Below the pieces are notes generated by a model. The model ran no database searches and was not told where the DNA came from. It saw nothing but the letters and a program-made list of their open reading frames with translations. A stretch of 64,000 bases of DNA. It comes from Pseudomonas graminis. Its GTDB lineage: Bacteria > Pseudomonadota > Gammaproteobacteria > Pseudomonadales > Pseudomonadaceae. The stretch spans positions 62,001-126,000 of the forward strand of contig NZ_SOCR01000010.1 in NCBI RefSeq assembly GCF_004364335.1. The letters are read 5' to 3'. This document shows positions 53,312 to 62,827 of the stretch, piece by piece (within the stretch, counting starts at the first letter, position 1; every line of letters begins with the position of its first letter). A program made the translations under genes and the position numbers.

Positions 53312-53917
53312 ATGTCGTTGCCGTTGTTTACGCTGCCGCTGTTTCCACTGAACGCCGTGCTGTTCCCGGGGTGCGTGCTCGATCTGCAGCTGTTCGAGGC
53401 GCGCTACCTCGACATGATTGGCCGCTGCATGAAGCAGGGCGAAGGCTTTGGCGTGGTCTGCATCACTGAAGGCAGTGAGACGGGCGACGTGCCGGGCGGT
53501 TTCTCGCTGATCGGCTGCGAAGCGCGGGTCACCGATTTCCAGAAGCAGGACAACGGCCTGCTGGGCATTCGGGTAGTGGGTGCTCGACGCTTTCGGGTGA
53601 AGGACTACAGCACCCAGCGCGACAACCTCCTGGTCGGCGAGGTCGAGTGGCTGGACGATCCCCAGGAACAACCGCTGCAAGAGGAGGACGACGACCTGGT
53701 CGCGTTACTCGCCGCGCTGGCCGAGCACCCGATGGTGGCTGCGCTGAACATGGGCCTCACCGCCAGCGGTCAGCACTCGCTGGCCAATCAGCTGGCCTAC
53801 CTGCTGCCGTTCGCCGAAGAAGACAAGATCGAGCTGCTGGAAATCGAAGATGCCGAGCAACGGCTCGATGCGATTCAGGACCTGCTCGACGAGATGCAGG
53901 GCGACATGCAGCCCTGA
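53312..53917 (+). CDS. Lon N-terminal (LON substrate-binding) domain protein
   Basis: A 201-residue stand-alone Lon-N domain protein from ATG 53312 (MSLPLFTLPLFPLNAVLFPG). The signature LQLFEARYLDMIGRCMKQGE is clear. There is no ATPase or protease domain; such proteins may act as adaptors, but the role is not known. Follows the lrgB-like gene by 10 bp, so probably cotranscribed. Confidence 0.88.
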   Translation: MSLPLFTLPLFPLNAVLFPGCVLDLQLFEARYLDMIGRCMKQGEGFGVVCITEGSETGDVPGGFSLIGCEARVTDFQKQDNGLLGIRVVGARRFRVKDYSTQRDNLLVGEVEWLDDPQEQPLQEEDDDLVALLAALAEHPMVAALNMGLTASGQHSLANQLAYLLPFAEEDKIELLEIEDAEQRLDAIQDLLDEMQGDMQP

Positions 53918-53940
53918 TTGTCGTTTTTGCTCGCGTTAGC

Positions 53941-53970
53941 GCGGCCCGGATAGTTACCCCGTCGGGCCGC
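53941..53970. terminator. Hairpin between convergent genes
   Basis: GCGGCCCG (53941-53948) and CGGGCCGC (53963-53970) pair perfectly over 8 bp with a 14-nt loop, between the Lon-N-domain gene and the convergent DedA-PAP2 gene. No clear T-tract; it may serve both strands. Confidence 0.45.
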
Positions 53971-53981
53971 ATCTACGCCGC

Positions 53982-55298
53982 TTAGTACTGATAACGGATC
54001 AAACCGTGCGAGAACGAGTGCAGTCCAAAGCCGGCGAACAGCGCGACCATCGCCGGCAGCACCAGCCACCACACCTTGATCGGCAGCGCCTCCAGCGGCT
54101 TCTTGTTCTGCACGAACGCCAGGCTCGCCGCGCAGGTGAAAAACGCCAGCAGCATCCCGGCGGTGACATCTGTCGGCCAATGCACGCCCAGATACACCCG
54201 TGACATGGCGATCGCCAGCGCCGGAATCCCACCCAGCAGCAGCCAGGTCAATCGCAGCCGCACCGGCTGACCGCGGCCGGCCAGCACCGCCAGCGACATG
54301 AACAGCGCAAACGAGGCAGACGCATGCCCGCTCGGCATGCTGTAAGTCCCCAGAGCCTCCGTCAGTACCTCAGGCCGTGCGCGTGCGAAAGTGTATTTCA
54401 TGCTTTGATTGATCAGCGCCGCGCCAAGGGTCGTGCCGATCACGAAGATCGCATGGCGCCATTTTCGGGTGACGATCAGCAGGACCGTGAGCAGGGCGGC
54501 AGCGCAGAACTGCGTCCGGAAATCCCCCAGGCCCGTCACCATCACCACGAAGTCTTCGGCCGCGGCGCTTCGGCCGGCCTGTACCACGGTCATGATGCCT
54601 TGATCAAAATCGGCCAGGTACGGCCAGCCCAGAAACACACTTGCCAGCAGCACGAAGCACGTCAGGGCGATGACTTTGGTGTCGTAGGGCTTTTGCCGCA
54701 GGCTGCTCTGGATGCTGATGCCCAGCAGAAGCGCCAGCCCGCCGCCGACTACGGCAGCCTGGGGCCAGAAGTTTTCCGGCAGCGGCAGGCGTATGGCCGC
54801 ACCGGTGGCCCAGCCCGGCAGGATGTAGGCCACAGACCAGCCAGCGGCGGCAATCAGGCTCACACCGGCAAAGCGCACGAATGGCATGTCACACATTCCG
54901 GCCACCATGGGCAGCATCGGGCGCAGCGGGCCGATGAAACGGCCGACCAGCAGGCTGGCAATCCCGTAGCGCTGGAAGTAGGTCTCGGCGCCGCCGATCC
55001 ACTCCGGGTGATTGCGCAGCCCCGGCAATTGCCGAATCCTTTGATGGAAGCGCCGGCCGAGGAAGTACGACACCAGATCGCCCAGTATCCCGCCGAGGAA
55101 ACCCAGCAGAAGCGCTTCACTCAGCGGGAGTATGCCGCTGCCGGCCAGTGCGGCGATCGCGAACAGCACAACGGTGCCGGGGACGACGATGCCGGCAATG
55201 GCCAGGCACTCGATGAACGCGACGATGAAAATCGCCGCGCCGAGCCAGGAAGGGTTGGCGCTTAGCCAGGAGGTAATGCTGTCGAGCCACGCGCCCAT
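53982..55298 (-). CDS. DedA-PAP2 fusion (membrane phosphatase)
   Basis: A 438-residue membrane protein from ATG 55298 (MGAWLDSITSWLSANPSWLG). The N-terminal half is DedA-like (GILGDLVSYFLGRRFHQRIR, VGRFIGPLRPMLPMVAGMCD). The C-terminal half is a PAP2 phosphatase with KYTFARARPE, SMPSGHASASFAL and SRVYLGVHWPTDV, the three acid-phosphatase motifs. The fusion suggests flipping and dephosphorylation of a lipid carrier such as undecaprenyl pyrophosphate. It lies 4 bp after the glycosylase gene. Confidence 0.9.
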   Translation of the reverse strand: MGAWLDSITSWLSANPSWLGAAIFIVAFIECLAIAGIVVPGTVVLFAIAALAGSGILPLSEALLLGFLGGILGDLVSYFLGRRFHQRIRQLPGLRNHPEWIGGAETYFQRYGIASLLVGRFIGPLRPMLPMVAGMCDMPFVRFAGVSLIAAAGWSVAYILPGWATGAAIRLPLPENFWPQAAVVGGGLALLLGISIQSSLRQKPYDTKVIALTCFVLLASVFLGWPYLADFDQGIMTVVQAGRSAAAEDFVVMVTGLGDFRTQFCAAALLTVLLIVTRKWRHAIFVIGTTLGAALINQSMKYTFARARPEVLTEALGTYSMPSGHASASFALFMSLAVLAGRGQPVRLRLTWLLLGGIPALAIAMSRVYLGVHWPTDVTAGMLLAFFTCAASLAFVQNKKPLEALPIKVWWLVLPAMVALFAGFGLHSFSHGLIRYQY

Positions 55299-55302
55299 GG
55301 GT

Positions 55303-55986
55303 TCAGTTTCCTTGCTCGATGAAAATATAGTCGCGTCCTTCGACTTGCCCGCGTCTGACCGGGTTCCGTGTGCAGAAACGGGCATAGGCGGCGTCAACGA
55401 ACCGGTACATCAGGTGCTCGTCGCGGCCGGCGGGAATGCCCAGGCGCGTCGTTTGAATGATCCGCGGCGGTCGCTGACCCACGTCCTCGACAAAGAGTTG
55501 CTCTTCATCGAAGCGCCTGGCGTCCCACATCGGCACTTTCAGCCCCAGCGCCTTGCACAGCAACGTCTGCCCGGCGCACAGCCGCTCTGGCGTGCGCACG
55601 TTTCCGCTGGCGTCGGGATTGTTGAGCAGCATGCGGGCGAGGGCGTTCTCATCGGACACCGCATCGACCCACGGATAGGCCGATTTGATCAACACGGCAT
55701 TGCCCGGACCTTCCGCACTGAAGTTCAACGAGTCACCGCCGCGAGCGTAATACATATAAATGTGCCCGCCCTCCAGAAACAAAGCCTTACGTTTTTCCGT
55801 ATAACCGAGGGACGCATGACTGCCTTTCTCGGCCACGTAATACGCCTCCGTCTCAATAATCCGCGCCGACAGCCACAACCCGTCGACCTTGTGACGGATG
55901 ACCTTGCCGAGCAAATCCCGGGCGAGGGTTTGAGCATCTCGATGAAAGAAACTGTCCGGCAGGGCGCGTGGCGATGGGTCAGGCAT
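55303..55986 (-). CDS. DNA-3-methyladenine glycosylase (AAG/Mpg type)
   Basis: A 227-residue AAG-family glycosylase. The family shows ARDLLGKVIRHKVDGLWLSA, IIETEAYYVAEKGSHASLGY, GGHIYMYYARGGDSLNFSAE and the C-terminal CAGQTLLCKALGLKVPMWD. It excises alkylated purines such as 3-methyladenine and hypoxanthine from DNA. First gene of a two-gene unit with the DedA-PAP2 gene. Confidence 0.9.
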   Translation of the reverse strand: MPDPSPRALPDSFFHRDAQTLARDLLGKVIRHKVDGLWLSARIIETEAYYVAEKGSHASLGYTEKRKALFLEGGHIYMYYARGGDSLNFSAEGPGNAVLIKSAYPWVDAVSDENALARMLLNNPDASGNVRTPERLCAGQTLLCKALGLKVPMWDARRFDEEQLFVEDVGQRPPRIIQTTRLGIPAGRDEHLMYRFVDAAYARFCTRNPVRRGQVEGRDYIFIEQGN

Positions 55987-56106
55987 GGATGAGTGCAGTC
56001 AGAGAATGGACCGCGATCATATCAACATCGGCCTTAATTGGAGCTGAATGGGTGAGAGGAGGCCGTCGTGGGATTACACCCGTTTTGGCAACGCACCGCC
56101 GTCATC

Positions 56107-56323
56107 GTAGGAGCGTGGCTTGTCCCGCGATCTGACGCGCAGCGGCAGCAAATCCGGCAACCTAGCAGTGACAGGCCCAATAGGGTCGTCAGGTTCACGA
56201 CTGCTGCGCAGCCGATCGCGGGACAAGCCACGCTCCTACAGGGGGATTCAATCAGCCATAAGGCCGCGTGCTGTCAGCAGGGCCGGCTGCGACCCCTGTA
56301 GGACCGGCTTCAGCCGGGAAGCC
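56107..56323. repeat. REPIN plus single REP after the glycosylase gene
   Basis: GTAGGAGCGTGGCTTGTCCC at 56107 is inverted by CGCGGGACAAGCCACGCTCC at 56217-56236, the same variant as at 14.9 kb. A separate CCCGGCTGAAGCC-type arm follows at 56296-56323. Confidence 0.82.
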
Positions 56324-56359
56324 TTTGATCTGCTTTAACGCGCTTTTGATCTTGATCTC

Positions 56360-56610
56360 CATATACAAAAAGTCCAGCCTCCGCCAATCGCGACTTGGGT
56401 GCAGGCTGAACGCAGGTCTCGCGCAGTGGGCCGAGCCGCATGGATGCGGCGAGAGCGCCGTTGCGGACATGGATGTCCGTTCGGCGCGTGCCCATGGAGC
56501 GAGACCGAAGTGAAGGTATTCCGACGAAGGAGGAACCCAACCAGGAGCACGGCCTTTTTGGTTACTTTTTCGGCTGTTGGAAAAAGTGACCCGCCGTAAG
56601 GGCGGAACCC
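56360..56610. repeat. Probable dispersed intergenic element upstream of proA
   Basis: About 250 bp with no convincing gene, containing GGACATGGATGTCC (palindrome), GCGAGACCGAAGTGAAGG and GGCCTTTTTGGTTACTTTTT. I recall this block as recurring between genes in many Pseudomonas genomes, often mis-called as short hypothetical proteins. A hairpin-rich transcribed element is possible, but this is recollection and not shown here. Confidence 0.5.
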
Positions 56611-56780
56611 TAATCTGCGGCACCCGAGAAAACGGATATACACCCGATAGCACAACCGCCGCGGACGTCTTTGACGCACCAAATCCGGCTTATTCCGACC
56701 ATCCGCCCGTCGCCGCTGTCGTTCAGCACGCCCGACAGCTATAATCCGCCGCTTTCCCATTTGCCAAGCCACCCGAGACC

Positions 56781-58055
56781 ATGACCGAGTCCGTTCTTGA
56801 CTACATGACCCGCCTGGGTCGCGCCGCCCGCGAAGCCTCCCGCGTGATCGGCCGTGCCAGCACCGCACAGAAGAACCGCGCCCTCGCAGCCACCGCTGCC
56901 GCGCTGGACGCTTCCCGTGCCGAACTGACCGCCGCCAACGAACAAGACCTCGCCGCCGGCCGCGCCAATGGACTCGAACCCGCTCTGCTCGAACGCCTCT
57001 CCCTGACCCCGGCCCGCATCGACAGCATGATCGCCGGCCTGCGCCAGGTCGCCAGCCTGCCAGACCCCATCGGCACCCTGCGCGACATGAACTTCCAGCC
57101 GTCCGGCATCCAGGTCGGCAAAATGCGCGTGCCACTAGGCGTCGTCGGCATCATCTATGAGTCCCGCCCCAACGTAACCATCGACGCCGCCAGCCTCTGC
57201 CTCAAATCCGGTAACGCCACCATCCTCCGTGGCGGCTCCGAAGCAATTAACTCCAACCGCGCCATCGCCGCCTGCATCCAGCGCGGCCTCGATGACGCAG
57301 GTTTACCTGCCGCCGTCGTACAAGTCGTCGAAACCACCGACCGCGCCGCCGTGGGTGCGCTGATCACCATGCCCGAGTACGTGGACGTCATCGTTCCCCG
57401 TGGCGGCAAAGGCCTGATCGAACGCGTCAGCCGCGACGCCAAAGTCCCGGTCATCAAACACCTGGACGGCATCTGCCACGTCTACGTCAGCGCCCATGCC
57501 GACCTCGCCGCTGCCCAGCGCATCAGCTTCAACGCCAAGACCTACCGTTATGGCATCTGCGGCGCGATGGAAACCCTGCTGGTCGATCAAGCCATCGCTG
57601 CAGACTTCCTGCCGCCCATGGCCGCCCAGTTCCGCGAAAAAGGCGTCGAACTGCGCGGTTGTGAACGCACTCGCGACCTGATCGACGTCTTGCCGGCCAC
57701 CGAAGAAGACTGGCACACCGAGTACCTTGCGCCGATCCTGTCGATCCGCATCGTCACCGGTCTGGATCAGGCCATCGAACACATCAATCACTACGGCTCG
57801 CATCACAGCGACGCCATCATCTCCGACTCGCAAGCCCAGACTCGCCGCTTCATGGCTGAAGTCGACTCGAGCTCGGTGATGGTCAACGCGCCCACCAGCT
57901 TTGCCGACGGTTTCGAATACGGCCTGGGAGCGGAAATCGGCATTTCCACCGACAAGATTCACGCCCGCGGCCCCATAGGGCTCGAAGGCCTGACCTGCGA
58001 GAAATACATCGTTGTCGGCGATGGCACACAATTGCGCGGGCAGGGGCCGGTCTGA
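56781..58055 (+). CDS. proA: Gamma-glutamyl phosphate reductase
   Basis: ProA reduces gamma-glutamyl phosphate to glutamate semialdehyde in proline synthesis, using NADPH. The 424-residue aldehyde-dehydrogenase-fold protein has PLGVVGIIYESRPNVTIDAA, CLKSGNATILRGGSEAINSN, DVIVPRGGKGLIERV, KHLDGICHVYV with the catalytic Cys, and SSVMVNAPTSFADGFEYGLG. It begins the proA-nadD-rsfS-rlmH-mrdA-rodA-mltB-rlpA block; proB is elsewhere. Confidence 0.97.
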   Translation: MTESVLDYMTRLGRAAREASRVIGRASTAQKNRALAATAAALDASRAELTAANEQDLAAGRANGLEPALLERLSLTPARIDSMIAGLRQVASLPDPIGTLRDMNFQPSGIQVGKMRVPLGVVGIIYESRPNVTIDAASLCLKSGNATILRGGSEAINSNRAIAACIQRGLDDAGLPAAVVQVVETTDRAAVGALITMPEYVDVIVPRGGKGLIERVSRDAKVPVIKHLDGICHVYVSAHADLAAAQRISFNAKTYRYGICGAMETLLVDQAIAADFLPPMAAQFREKGVELRGCERTRDLIDVLPATEEDWHTEYLAPILSIRIVTGLDQAIEHINHYGSHHSDAIISDSQAQTRRFMAEVDSSSVMVNAPTSFADGFEYGLGAEIGISTDKIHARGPIGLEGLTCEKYIVVGDGTQLRGQGPV

Positions 58056-58098
58056 CTTGGCCGACGTCGGTCAGCCTTCAGGCAGCGGCGCGCAGGCA

Positions 58099-58782
58099 AT
58101 GGCCGATCCGATTGCCGTTCCGCAGAACACGGCCCGGGTGCCTAAGCGTGTCGGCATTCTCGGCGGCACGTTCGACCCGGTGCACATTGGCCATTTGCGT
58201 GGCGCACTGGAAGTCGCCGAGCTGCTGAAACTCGATGAGCTGCGTCTGACGCCCAGCGCCCGGCCGCCTCATCGCGACACGCCGAGCGTTTCGGCGCAGG
58301 ACCGTCTGGCGATGGTCCAGTGCGCGGTCGCCGGGGTGCCGCCATTGACGGTGGATGATCGCGAGCTGTTGCGCGACAAGCCGTCGTACACGATCGACAC
58401 GCTGGAATCGATGCGCGCGGAACTCGCCGCCGATGATCAGCTATTTTTATTGCTGGGTTGGGACGCCTTTTGCGGGCTGCCATCCTGGCATCGGTGGGAA
58501 GAGTTGCTGGAGCACTGCCATATCGTGGTGCTGCAACGCCCGGACGCCGACAGCGAGTCCCCGGATGCGATGCGAAATCTGCTCGCGGGACGTGCCGTCA
58601 GTGATCCGAAGGCCCTCAAAGGGCCCGGCGGAAAGATTACGTTCGTCTGGCAGACGCCGCTTTCGGTGTCTGCCACCCAGATCCGTCAACTGCTGGCCAG
58701 CGGTAAGTCGGTACGTTTTCTGGTGCCAGACGCGGTACTGGCCTATATCGATACGCACGGGCTGTACCGTGCGTCGAACTGA
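58099..58782 (+). CDS. nadD: Nicotinate-nucleotide adenylyltransferase
   Basis: NadD makes nicotinate adenine dinucleotide for NAD synthesis. The 227-residue protein has RVGILGGTFDPVHIGHLRGA with the HxGH nucleotide-binding motif, and the late VSATQIRQLLASGK that replaces ISSTxIR. I start at ATG 58099; the upstream in-frame ATGs overlap proA and add a non-conserved tail. Confidence 0.95.
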   Translation: MADPIAVPQNTARVPKRVGILGGTFDPVHIGHLRGALEVAELLKLDELRLTPSARPPHRDTPSVSAQDRLAMVQCAVAGVPPLTVDDRELLRDKPSYTIDTLESMRAELAADDQLFLLLGWDAFCGLPSWHRWEELLEHCHIVVLQRPDADSESPDAMRNLLAGRAVSDPKALKGPGGKITFVWQTPLSVSATQIRQLLASGKSVRFLVPDAVLAYIDTHGLYRASN

Positions 58783-58848
58783 AGGTGTGTTGCTACGCAG
58801 CCAAGTGCGCGAAGAAACGCCCAAACATACGAGTTGAAAGAGTTTTTT

Positions 58849-59268
58849 ATGACTGACAAACGCGCTGTAAATCCAATCATCGAAGTGATCAGGGCTGCCC
58901 TGGAAGACGTCAAAGCCCAGGATATCCAGGTGCTGGACGTTCGTGACAAGCAGAGCATCACTGACTACATGGTCATCGCGACCGGTACCTCCAACCGCCA
59001 GATCAACGCGATGCTCGACAAGGTCCGCGAAGAAGTCAAAAAGCAGGGCCTCAAGCCGCTGGGCGAAGAAGGCAAGGGCGACAGCGACTGGGTGCTGCTG
59101 GACCTGGACATCGCCATCGTCCACATGATGACCGCCTCCGCTCGCCAGTTTTACGACCTCGAGCGTCTGTGGGCCGGTGCCGAGCAGAGCCGTTCGGCCA
59201 GCGCTGCACACCACAGCCCGGAAAACGCTCACGAGCATTTCGACAAGCTGAACAAAGACCAGGCCTAA
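58849..59268 (+). CDS. rsfS: Ribosome silencing factor RsfS
   Basis: RsfS binds ribosomal protein L14 and blocks subunit joining in stationary phase. The 139-residue Iojap-family protein shows IIEVIRAALEDVKAQDIQVL, SITDYMVIATGTSNRQINAM and DIAIVHMMTASARQFYDLER. ATG 58849; a slightly upstream in-frame start (58834) is possible. The C-terminal Ala/Ser-rich tail is variable. Confidence 0.96.
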   Translation: MTDKRAVNPIIEVIRAALEDVKAQDIQVLDVRDKQSITDYMVIATGTSNRQINAMLDKVREEVKKQGLKPLGEEGKGDSDWVLLDLDIAIVHMMTASARQFYDLERLWAGAEQSRSASAAHHSPENAHEHFDKLNKDQA

Positions 59269-59277
59269 GGCGTCGTT

Positions 59278-59745
59278 GTGCGTCTGCGCCTGATCGCTGT
59301 CGGTTCCCGCATGCCCAAGTGGGTGGAAGAGGGTTGGCATGAATACGCCAAGCGTCTGCCATCCGAACTGGCGCTGGAACTGGTGGAAATTCCGCTCAAC
59401 ACCCGTGGCAAGAACGCCGACGTGGCACGCCTCATCCGTCAGGAAGGCGAGGCCATGCTGGCGAAGGTGCAGCCGGGCGAGCGGATCGTCACGCTTGAAG
59501 TGCATGGCAAGCCATGGAGCACCGAGCAACTGGCCGGCGAACTCGATCGCTGGCGCCTGGATTCGCGCACGGTCAACCTGATGGTCGGCGGTCCGGAAGG
59601 GCTGGCGCCGGAAGTCTGTGCCCGGGCCGAGCAGCGCTGGTCGTTATCGCCGCTGACGTTGCCGCACCCGCTGGTGCGCATCCTCATCGGTGAGCAGATT
59701 TATCGTGCCTGGACCGTGCTGTCCGGTCACCCTTATCACAAGTAG
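59278..59745 (+). CDS. rlmH: 23S rRNA pseudouridine-1915 N3-methyltransferase
   Basis: RlmH methylates pseudouridine 1915 in helix 69 of 23S rRNA. The 155-residue SPOUT protein begins with GTG at 59278 (MRLRLIAVGSRMPKWVEEGW) and ends with FMVGGPEGLAPEV-like (MVGGPEGLAPEVCARAEQ) and LPHPLVRILIGEQIYRAWTV motifs. Standard partner of rsfS in this block. Confidence 0.97.
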   Translation: MRLRLIAVGSRMPKWVEEGWHEYAKRLPSELALELVEIPLNTRGKNADVARLIRQEGEAMLAKVQPGERIVTLEVHGKPWSTEQLAGELDRWRLDSRTVNLMVGGPEGLAPEVCARAEQRWSLSPLTLPHPLVRILIGEQIYRAWTVLSGHPYHK

Positions 59746-59776
59746 CGCCGCTGCCTTTACTGTGAACCTGCCCTAA

Positions 59777-61675
59777 ATGTCTCAGCCGATCCGCCTGAAA
59801 GACCACGAAAAAGACGCACGCCTTGTGCGCAGCCGAGTCGTGGTCGGTGCAGTCGCGGTGGTGGTGCTGATCTGCGTGTTGATCGCGCGGCTGTATTTCC
59901 TGCAGGTCATCCAGTACGAGTATCACTCGACGCTGTCCGAGAACAATCGCGTTCACGTGCAGCCGATCTCGCCGAGTCGTGGGCTGATCTACGACCGTAA
60001 CGGTGTGGTGATCGCCGACAACCGGCCCAGTTTCAGCCTGAGCATGACCCGCGAACGTTCCGGTGACTGGACCCAAGTGCTGGACACCATCGTTCAGGTG
60101 CTTGAGCTGACGCCGGATGACCGGATCATCTTCGAAAAACGCATGAAGCAGGGCCGGCGGCCGTTTGAGCCGGTGCCCATTCTGTTCGAGCTGACCGAAG
60201 AACAAATCGCCCGCATCGCCGTTAACCAGTTTCGCCTGCCGGGCGTTGAAGTGGTGGCGCAGCTGGTTCGCCACTATCCGCAGGGTGAGCACTTCGCGCA
60301 CTCGGTGGGTTACATGGGGCGGATCAACGAGAAAGAGCTGAAAAGCCTCGATCCGGTGAATTACAGCGGCACCCATCACATGGGCAAAACCGGCATCGAG
60401 CGCTTTTACGAACCCGAGCTGCACGGTCAGGTCGGTTACGAAGAAGTCGAAACCAACGCCCGCGGCCGCGTCTTGCGCGTGCTAAAGCGAACCGATCCGG
60501 TGCCCGGCAAGGACATTGTCCTGAGCCTCGACATCCAGTTGCAGGAAGCCGCCGAAGCGGCGCTGGCCGGACGTCGCGGTGCGGTGGTGGCGCTGGACCC
60601 CAGCACCGGCGAGGTGCTGGCGATGGTCAGCCAACCGAGCTTCGACCCCAACCTGTTCGTCACCGGCATCAGTTTCAAGGCGTACTCCGAGCTGCGCGAT
60701 TCGGTTGATCGCCCGCTGTTCAACCGCATTCTGCGGGGCCTGTATCCTCCGGGCTCGACCATCAAGCCGGCAGTGGCAATCGCCGGCCTCGACACCGGTG
60801 TGATCACGGCGAGCACCCGGGTTTTCGACCCCGGCTATTACATGCTGCCGAACTACGACCACAAATACCGTAACTGGAACCGCACCGGCGATGGCTGGGT
60901 GGATCTGGACACCGCCATCATGCGCTCCAACGACACCTACTTTTACGATCTGGCCCACAAGGTCGGGATCGATCGGCTGTCGGCGTACCTGAACAAGTTC
61001 GGCATCGGCCAGAAAGTCTCGCTGGACATGTTCGAAGAATCCCCCGGCCTGATGCCGTCCCGTGACTGGAAGCGTGTCACGCGGCGACAGGCATGGTTCC
61101 CGGGCGAAACACTCATTTTGGGGATCGGTCAGGGTTACATGCAGGCCACCCCGCTGCAGTTGGCCCAGGCCACCGCGCTGGTGGCGAACAAAGGCAAATG
61201 GAACCGTCCGCACCTGGCCAAGACCGTCGAAGGGCAGAAGCCGGTGGACGAAAACCCGATGCCGGACATCGTTCTGCGTGATCCGTCGGACTGGGCCAAG
61301 GTCAACCACGGCATGCAGCAAGTGATGCACGGCGCTCGCGGGACCGCGCGCAAAGCCGCCATTGGTGCCCAGTACCGCATCGCCGGCAAGAGTGGTACCG
61401 CCCAGGTCGTCGCCATTCGGCAGGGCGAGAAGTACGACCGTTCGAAAGTCCAGGAACGCCACCGCGACCACGCCCTGTTCGTCGGCTTCGCGCCGGCCGA
61501 CAGCCCGAAGATCGTCGTTGCGGTGATGATCGAAAACGGTGAGTCGGGGTCGGGTGTTGCCGCGCCGGTGGTGCGGCAGGTCATGGACGCCTGGCTGCTC
61601 GATCCCCAGGGCCATCTGAAACCCGAATACGCCAGTAATGCACAGCCTCCGGAGACCGCGGCCCGTGAAGAGTAA
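59777..61675 (+). CDS. mrdA: Penicillin-binding protein 2 (elongation transpeptidase)
   Basis: PBP2 crosslinks lateral-wall peptidoglycan in the Rod complex. The 632-residue inner-membrane protein has one N-terminal helix (residues ~20-40), the RGLIYDRNGVVIADNRPSFS pedestal motif, the active-site Ser327 in PPGSTIKPAVA (SxxK), MRSNDTYFYDLA (SxN) and IAGKSGTAQVVA (KSGT). It overlaps rodA by 11 bp. Beta-lactam target. Confidence 0.97.
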   Translation: MSQPIRLKDHEKDARLVRSRVVVGAVAVVVLICVLIARLYFLQVIQYEYHSTLSENNRVHVQPISPSRGLIYDRNGVVIADNRPSFSLSMTRERSGDWTQVLDTIVQVLELTPDDRIIFEKRMKQGRRPFEPVPILFELTEEQIARIAVNQFRLPGVEVVAQLVRHYPQGEHFAHSVGYMGRINEKELKSLDPVNYSGTHHMGKTGIERFYEPELHGQVGYEEVETNARGRVLRVLKRTDPVPGKDIVLSLDIQLQEAAEAALAGRRGAVVALDPSTGEVLAMVSQPSFDPNLFVTGISFKAYSELRDSVDRPLFNRILRGLYPPGSTIKPAVAIAGLDTGVITASTRVFDPGYYMLPNYDHKYRNWNRTGDGWVDLDTAIMRSNDTYFYDLAHKVGIDRLSAYLNKFGIGQKVSLDMFEESPGLMPSRDWKRVTRRQAWFPGETLILGIGQGYMQATPLQLAQATALVANKGKWNRPHLAKTVEGQKPVDENPMPDIVLRDPSDWAKVNHGMQQVMHGARGTARKAAIGAQYRIAGKSGTAQVVAIRQGEKYDRSKVQERHRDHALFVGFAPADSPKIVVAVMIENGESGSGVAAPVVRQVMDAWLLDPQGHLKPEYASNAQPPETAAREE

Positions 61676-62810
61676 TTTCGACCGCATCCTTTCCAGCGAA
61701 GATGTGATGCGCCGTCGCGCCACGTTCCTGCAGAAAATCCACGTCGATGGCCCGCTGCTGATCCTGCTGCTGACGCTGGCGGCGGGCAGTCTGTTTGTCC
61801 TGTATTCGGCCAGCGGCAAGAGTTGGGACCTGCTGATCAAGCAAGCGACCTCCTTCGGCATTGGCCTGGTGTCGATGTTCGTCATCGCGCAGCTCGAACC
61901 CCGATTCATGGCCCGCTGGGTGCCCGCCGCCTATGTGATCGGCGTTCTGCTGCTGGTGGCGGTGGACGTCATGGGCCACAACGCCATGGGCGCAACGCGC
62001 TGGATCAACATTCCCGGGGTCATCCGCTTTCAACCCTCGGAATTCATGAAGATCATCATGCCGGCGACCATCGCCTGGTACCTGTCCAAACGCACCTTGC
62101 CGCCGCACCTCAAGCACGTGGCGGTGAGCCTCGGGCTGATTGGTCTGCCGTTCATTCTGATCGTGCGTCAGCCAGACCTCGGCACTTCGCTGCTGATTCT
62201 GGCGTCCGGCACCTTCGTGCTGTTCATGGCCGGCCTGCGCTGGCGCTGGATCATCAGCGTGGTTGCGGCCGCGGTCCCGGTGGCCGTCGGCATGTGGTTC
62301 TTCTTCATGCATGACTACCAGAAGCAGCGGATCCTGACCTTCCTCGACCCGGAGAGCGATCCGCTCGGCACCGGCTGGAACATCATTCAGTCCAAGGCGG
62401 CAATTGGTTCGGGCGGCGTGTTCGGCAAGGGCTGGCTGATGGGCACACAGTCGCACCTGGACTTCCTGCCTGAAAGCCACACTGACTTCATTATTGCGGT
62501 GCTTGGCGAGGAATTCGGCCTGGTGGGGATTTGCGCGCTGCTGCTGATCTACCTGTTGCTGATCGGCCGCGGGCTGGTGATCACCGCCCAGGCGCAGACC
62601 CTCTACGGCAAGCTGCTCGCGGGCAGCCTGACCATGACCTTTTTTGTTTACGTTTTCGTCAATATCGGTATGGTCAGCGGTCTGCTGCCGGTCGTAGGCG
62701 TGCCGCTGCCCTTCATTAGCTACGGCGGAACTTCGCTGGTGACGCTGCTGTCAGCGTTTGGTGTTTTGATGTCGGTCCATACACATCGCAAGTGGATCGC
62801 TCAGGTTTGA
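61665..62810 (+). CDS. rodA: Rod shape-determining glycosyltransferase RodA
   Basis: RodA is the SEDS polymerase that pairs with PBP2. The 381-residue polytopic protein starts at GTG 61665 inside the end of mrdA; KSNFDRILSSEDVMRRRATF precedes the first helix. Family signatures are MGATRWINIPGVIRFQPSEF, RQPDLGTSLLILASGTFVLF, LPESHTDFIIAVLGEEFGLV and LPFISYGGTSLVTLLSAFG. Confidence 0.96.
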   Translation: MKSNFDRILSSEDVMRRRATFLQKIHVDGPLLILLLTLAAGSLFVLYSASGKSWDLLIKQATSFGIGLVSMFVIAQLEPRFMARWVPAAYVIGVLLLVAVDVMGHNAMGATRWINIPGVIRFQPSEFMKIIMPATIAWYLSKRTLPPHLKHVAVSLGLIGLPFILIVRQPDLGTSLLILASGTFVLFMAGLRWRWIISVVAAAVPVAVGMWFFFMHDYQKQRILTFLDPESDPLGTGWNIIQSKAAIGSGGVFGKGWLMGTQSHLDFLPESHTDFIIAVLGEEFGLVGICALLLIYLLLIGRGLVITAQAQTLYGKLLAGSLTMTFFVYVFVNIGMVSGLLPVVGVPLPFISYGGTSLVTLLSAFGVLMSVHTHRKWIAQV

Positions 62811-62827
62811 TTAAGGTGAAGAACTCA

